A stretch of 64,000 bases of DNA from Certhia americana. Taxonomy: Eukaryota; Chordata; Aves; Passeriformes; Certhiidae. Below, in pieces: positions 63,173-64,000 of the stretch (position 1 is the stretch's first letter; every line of letters begins with the position of its first letter). The position numbers and the translations under genes were made by a program. The notes beneath the pieces were generated by a model. That model was not told the origin of the DNA. It saw only the letters and a list, made by a program, of their open reading frames with translations, and searched no databases. The stretch lies in NCBI GenBank assembly GCA_018697195.1, contig CM031879.1, positions 34,052,228 through 34,116,227 of the forward strand, given 5' to 3'.

Positions 63173-64000
63173 CATATCTTGAAATTGTCATGAAATTAAT
63201 ACAGAGAAGTATTCCCATTTAGCAAATATCTGTTTACACAAATGTTCTGGATAGATGCTCAGGCTAATATAAAAAGGATAAACTCTAAGAAACTAGAGAA
63301 GATCTCATGAAAAACAAGACAGAATGTGGAGTTAGGTAATGAGGAGTTGGGTAGAAGAGAGAAGTCCAAATGGCACGTCTTACATGGCTCTTTCAATCAT
63401 TATTTTTCTTAAAACTTTTAAAAAAAACCTCCTGCATTTTAAAGTTCAGCGGATAGAGTCTCCAGCCAAGGTGTGTGAAACAGAGGGCCAACACTCCTCC
63501 CTTTGGAGGTATTGAAAGCCACATCTTCATAAGAAGGAGAGAATATTATGATTTATTTTGGGAGATATAGATCTAAACATTTTTGGGGAAAATACCTGCT
63601 TCAGAGCAGCATCTAGCATTAAAATTTTGAGTACAAGTATGTAGGCTGCACTTTGTGTAGTAGCCTACAGGATGTAGGCTGTACCTTGTGGGTACCCAGG
63701 CCAGAGTCCAATGAATACAGAGATGACAACATTGCTAAGCTGATATAGCAGTACTGCAGCAAACCTATGGTTTTGATTGTAGTATACTTGTCTTATCTCC
63801 TCTTCTGGAAGAGCTGTTGAAGGGAAGGAACTTTTGGTATATGAGAAGAAAAAGATAAATGTGTGCAGCAAGAGTTTTTGATGAGAAATTGTAATGTCCC
63901 TCCTCAGCCTCCTCACATCCTCTTCTGTCAACCCATATATTATAAATAGAGTTGTTTTAATAGATATTATACATTTTTCCTTTCAAGACTTCTATATCAT
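63173..64000. other. Intergenic sequence to end of window
   Basis: No gene or named repeat recognised. The minus-strand frame 63665-63931 is short and without a known domain. Confidence 0.5.

Noticed and set aside
63665..63931. 88-codon minus-strand frame with a hydrophobic stretch
   Set aside because: Short, with no family similarity or supporting promoter or splice context.

Overview
The window is vertebrate nuclear DNA, AT-rich and gene-poor, and almost certainly from a bird. Several degenerate CR1 LINE 3' ends, LTRs of kinds familiar from bird genomes, and one tRNA-Ile-headed SINE with a CR1-like tail (the TguSINE1 architecture described in songbirds) point to a passerine. That assignment rests on remembered repeat families, not on a database search.

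Only one protein-coding gene can be supported. Positions 53-8499 (+) hold the last three coding exons of TPH2, the neuronal tryptophan hydroxylase: 53-148, 8090-8223 and 8325-8499, with good splice sites, conserved phases and a natural stop. They encode the last 134 residues, including the third iron-ligand glutamate and the C-terminal tetramerisation helix. Upstream exons lie before position 1. The next-to-last intron is about 7.9 kb and carries an antisense CR1; the last intron is only 101 bp and contains an A18 tract.

From about 8.8 kb to 64 kb the sequence is intergenic. In human the next gene is TRHDE, on the same strand; no TRHDE exon is recognisable here. The region holds CR1 relics (about 11.9-12.1 kb +, 50.1-51.7 kb -, 57.4-58.0 kb -), four probable avian endogenous-retrovirus LTRs (38.1-38.5 kb, 42.4-42.9 kb, 50.3-51.0 kb nested inside a CR1, and 59.7-60.9 kb), the SINE at 63.0-63.2 kb, and faint traces of older elements (MIR/L2-like at 32.8 kb, L3-like at 59.0 kb). 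There is also a striking strand-asymmetric A/C-only tract at 46.55-46.82 kb with G-quadruplex potential, and several perfect short inverted repeats, the best at 10429-10456.

No operon, CRISPR array, functional tRNA gene or coherent new biological system is visible. The open frames of 60-184 codons outside TPH2 look like chance or repeat-derived frames. The observations most worth checking are the nested solo LTR with matching termini and target-site duplication, the hairpin cluster just downstream of TPH2, and the A/C tract.
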